Origin: Alistipes sp.
GTDB lineage: Bacteria; Bacteroidota; Bacteroidia; Bacteroidales; Rikenellaceae
Length of the DNA: 7,706 nucleotides
Assembly: GCA_017380955.1 (NCBI GenBank)
Contig: JAFOCZ010000063.1
Location: 1-7,706 of the forward strand
Reading direction: 5' to 3'
Shown here: positions 5,649-7,706 of the stretch, piece by piece
How positions within the stretch are numbered: the first letter of the stretch is position 1
Layout of the letters: the number at the start of each line of letters is the position of its first letter
Made by a program: the position numbers and the translations under genes
The notes under the pieces: model-generated
The model's database searches: none
Seen by the model: only the letters and a program-made list of their open reading frames with translations
What the model was told of the DNA's origin: nothing

Positions 5649-7163
5649 ATGAGACACATAGCATATACAATAGTTTCGATAATCGCTCTTGCACTATTCT
5701 CATCGTGCACACCACAGACTCCCGAGACCCTCTACCCTCTTGACATCAAGAGCGCAGAGTGCTCGTATGAGAAGCAGACAGTAGAGATTCGCTACACCGT
5801 AGCAAACACCCTTAAGGATGAGGTTATAAGCGTCTCGGCATCGTGCGATGCGGAGTGGGTAACATCCGTAGATGCATCGCAGAGTGGTGTGATAAGCGTT
5901 AGTGTGGAGGAGTTTGACGGCAGCGAAGGCTATCGCACCGCAAAGATAAAGGTTAAGGCATCGCAGTATACTCCCACAGAGGTAACCCTCACACAGTGGA
6001 GCAAAGCACCCGAGACCGCCAAGCACACGCTGATGTTCTACTTCTTCGGCATAAGCCTCAGTCGCTTCTTCAAGACCAACCTCGAGGATGCGGCACTGGC
6101 TATTGAGACAGGTATCTTAGGCAACAACAACCGCGTGATATTCTTCCGCCAGGAGTCTAAGAACAGCGCATACATCGGTGAGTTATACTACGACTATGCC
6201 GAGATGGATTGCAAAGAGCGTCGTCTCGAGGAGATTACACTCTCGACAAGCATCATAACCCCCGAGAAGATTGGCCAGCATATAGCAGCAATGGCGAAGT
6301 ATGCACCAGCGGAGCGCTATGGTATTGTCTTCGCAGGTCACGGCCAAGGATGGATACTCCGCGAGATTTTGAATAATAATGGCAAGGACATCTCTGCCTC
6401 GGCAGCAGCATTGAGCACTGAGATCAACCCTTGGATTCCAGCGGTAGGCGCTGAGGAGACTCGTGCCTTCGGCGAGGATAATGTGCGTGTAAACATCCCA
6501 GAGTTGGCAGAGGGTATTGAGCGCTCGGGCGTGGCACTCGACTACATACTCTTCGATGCTTGCTTTATGTCGAACATTGAGGCTATATATGACCTTCGTA
6601 ACTCGGCAAACTACATCATAGCATCGCCTTGCGAGATTATGGGTAAGGGATTCCCATACCACCGCACGTTGCCATACCTATTTAATGAATATGGCACGAC
6701 AACAGATTATGAGGGTGCTGCGGAGAGTTACTACAAATACTATCGTGATGAGTATGTAGGTAGTTCGCGTTGCGGCTCGGTAACACTCTACGATTGCTCA
6801 CAGGTGGAGAGCCTTGCCGAGGCAACAAAGGAGGTTATGGAGAGCGCAACGGATGAATACAACGTTAAGGAGTTGCAGACATATGAGGGTCAGACACCAC
6901 ACCACTTCTATGACTTTGGTCAGTGGGTGCGTGTTGTGGCTACGGATGAGGATGCCTTAGCGCACTTCAATGAGGCATTCGACAGCGCCATCATTGCCAC
7001 CTTCACGCTCAGCAGTTTCTACTCTGCGTATGGCACATATGGCACATACCCTATTAACCTCGATGTCTACACCGGCATTACTACATCTGCCCCATCGAAG
7101 GCTTATCCTTATGGCTGGAAGCAGACAAATTGGTATAATGATGTGATTAAGTTGGAAAATTAA
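5649..7163 (+). CDS. Lipoprotein with BACON-like domain and clostripain-family (C11) cysteine peptidase domain
   Basis: A 504-residue predicted envelope lipoprotein. The signal peptide MRHIAYTIVSIIALALFSSC ends in a lipobox with Cys20. Residues about 27-118 form a BACON-like beta-sandwich (VEIRYTVANT, CDAEWVTSV, VTLTQWS), which usually aids carbohydrate or mucin-related adhesion or acts as a spacer. From about 125 the peptidase C11 fold begins (TLMFYFFG). The catalytic dyad is visible as His231 in FAGHGQGW and Cys305 in LFDACFMSN. C11 enzymes generally cleave after Arg or Lys and are often self-activated by cleavage between the His and Cys motifs; this stretch contains Arg238, Lys246, Arg272 and Arg280 as candidate sites. 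The dyad spacing of 74 residues suggests an insertion. An upstream in-frame TTG at 5625 overlaps the -7 promoter box, so ATG 5649 is the start. A short repeat encodes GTYGTY near 7029-7048. The substrate is unknown. Confidence 0.9.
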   Translation: MRHIAYTIVSIIALALFSSCTPQTPETLYPLDIKSAECSYEKQTVEIRYTVANTLKDEVISVSASCDAEWVTSVDASQSGVISVSVEEFDGSEGYRTAKIKVKASQYTPTEVTLTQWSKAPETAKHTLMFYFFGISLSRFFKTNLEDAALAIETGILGNNNRVIFFRQESKNSAYIGELYYDYAEMDCKERRLEEITLSTSIITPEKIGQHIAAMAKYAPAERYGIVFAGHGQGWILREILNNNGKDISASAAALSTEINPWIPAVGAEETRAFGEDNVRVNIPELAEGIERSGVALDYILFDACFMSNIEAIYDLRNSANYIIASPCEIMGKGFPYHRTLPYLFNEYGTTTDYEGAAESYYKYYRDEYVGSSRCGSVTLYDCSQVESLAEATKEVMESATDEYNVKELQTYEGQTPHHFYDFGQWVRVVATDEDALAHFNEAFDSAIIATFTLSSFYSAYGTYGTYPINLDVYTGITTSAPSKAYPYGWKQTNWYNDVIKLEN

Positions 7164-7182
7164 GATATATTCTATAACTTTG
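7152..7182 (+). promoter_or_regulatory. Promoter of ffh
   Basis: TAACTTTG (7175-7182) is a perfect TAnnTTTG -7 box, and TTGG (7152-7155) lies 19 bases upstream as the -33 element, overlapping the last codons of the peptidase gene. The start site would be near 7188, giving a short A-rich leader of about 33 bases before the ATG. No strong terminator lies between the peptidase gene and ffh, so some read-through is possible. Confidence 0.65.
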
Positions 7183-7220
7183 CACACCTTAACAAAGAAA
7201 TAATTAAAGAGAGATATACT

Positions 7221-7706
7221 ATGTTTGAAAATCTAACCGAGAAACTCGAACGCTCGTTTAAAATCTTGAAGGGCGAGGGTCGCATTACGGAGATTAACGT
7301 TGCCGAGACTCTTAAGGAGATACGTCGTGCACTTATCGATGCCGATGTTAGTTACAAGGTTGCCAAGACATTTACCGACGAGGTAAAGCGCAAGGCATTG
7401 GGTCAGGATGTGCTTACGGCTGTGAAGCCGGGTCAGATGATGACCAAGATTGTGCGCGATGAGTTGGCACAGTTGATGGGTGGCACAGCAACAGACGTTA
7501 AACTCGAGGGTGACCCTGCTGTAGTTCTTATCGCCGGTCTTCAGGGTTCGGGTAAGACAACATTCTCGGGTAAGTTCGCATCGTTGCTCAAGACCAAGAA
7601 GAATCGTAAGGTGCTGCTCGTAGCCTGTGACGTATACCGCCCTGCGGCTATCGACCAGTTGAAGATTCTGGGTGACACCGTTGGCGTGGAGGTATACACC
7701 GAGCCA
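7221..7706 (+). CDS. ffh: Signal recognition particle GTPase Ffh, N-terminal part (cut by window end)
   Basis: Ffh binds signal peptides emerging from the ribosome together with 4.5S RNA and docks with FtsY to deliver membrane and secreted proteins. Only the first 162 residues are present and the frame stays open to the last base. They cover the N-domain four-helix bundle (MFENLTEKLERSFKIL to about 88, including ETLKEIRRALIDADV) and the start of the G domain. The P-loop is GLQGSGKTT (106-114), preceded by VVLIA. The insertion-box/G2 motif is DVYRPAAIDQL (137-147). The N-domain LIDADV sequence and P-loop match Ffh better than FtsY, which normally carries an extra acidic or membrane-binding N-terminal region before this point. 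The M domain lies outside the window. It has its own promoter after the peptidase gene. Confidence 0.95.
   Translation, partial: MFENLTEKLERSFKILKGEGRITEINVAETLKEIRRALIDADVSYKVAKTFTDEVKRKALGQDVLTAVKPGQMMTKIVRDELAQLMGGTATDVKLEGDPAVVLIAGLQGSGKTTFSGKFASLLKTKKNRKVLLVACDVYRPAAIDQLKILGDTVGVEVYTEP

Noticed and set aside
7029..7048. Tandem copy of TATGGCACA, considered as a repeat element
   Set aside because: Only two 9-base units, in frame and encoding GTYGTY inside the peptidase. This is a minor coding duplication with no sign of a mobile or variable repeat.
1..7706. Search for CRISPR arrays, tRNA genes, transposases, toxin-antitoxin pairs or defence systems
   Set aside because: No spaced direct repeats, cloverleaf-like sequence or related protein motifs were seen. 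The small acidic protein has no partner gene to suggest a toxin-antitoxin pair.

Overview
The window reads as ordinary chromosomal DNA of a member of the Bacteroidota, most likely order Bacteroidales. An Alistipes/Rikenellaceae-like source is a guess from protein style only. Three observations support the phylum. Promoters fit the TAnnTTTG -7 box and a TTG-containing -33 box about 19-20 bases upstream. Start codons lack strong Shine-Dalgarno sequences. The lipoproteins and the DUF4919 and BACON-like domains are typical of this phylum. No tRNA, rRNA, CRISPR array, transposase or phage gene is visible.

Layout from left to right. (1) A secreted lipoprotein of unknown function with a BACON-like C-terminus (75-1130, +), with a promoter box just upstream. 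(2) A convergent junction with a strong bidirectional terminator nested inside a 130-base concentric imperfect palindrome (1153-1282). (3) A small cytoplasmic protein on the minus strand (1282-1596) with an extremely acidic tail, a near-perfect promoter and a structured 5' leader. (4) A divergent intergenic region, then a rightward three-gene cluster: NAD-dependent DNA ligase ligA, dihydrodipicolinate synthase dapA, and a secreted DUF4919 protein, with gaps of only 24 and 30 bases. (5) A lipoprotein combining a BACON-like domain with a clostripain-family (C11) cysteine peptidase, with its own promoter. (6) The 5' part of ffh, the signal recognition particle GTPase, also with its own promoter and cut by the window end.

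LigA (DNA nick sealing), DapA (lysine and diaminopimelate synthesis) and Ffh (co-translational membrane targeting) are housekeeping proteins. The others are envelope or unknown proteins set between them. There is no defence, CRISPR or biosynthetic cluster. The parts most worth a second look are the small acidic protein with its leader and repeated promoter boxes, the palindromic terminator, a clamp-binding-like C-terminus on LigA, and the BACON-C11 lipoprotein.
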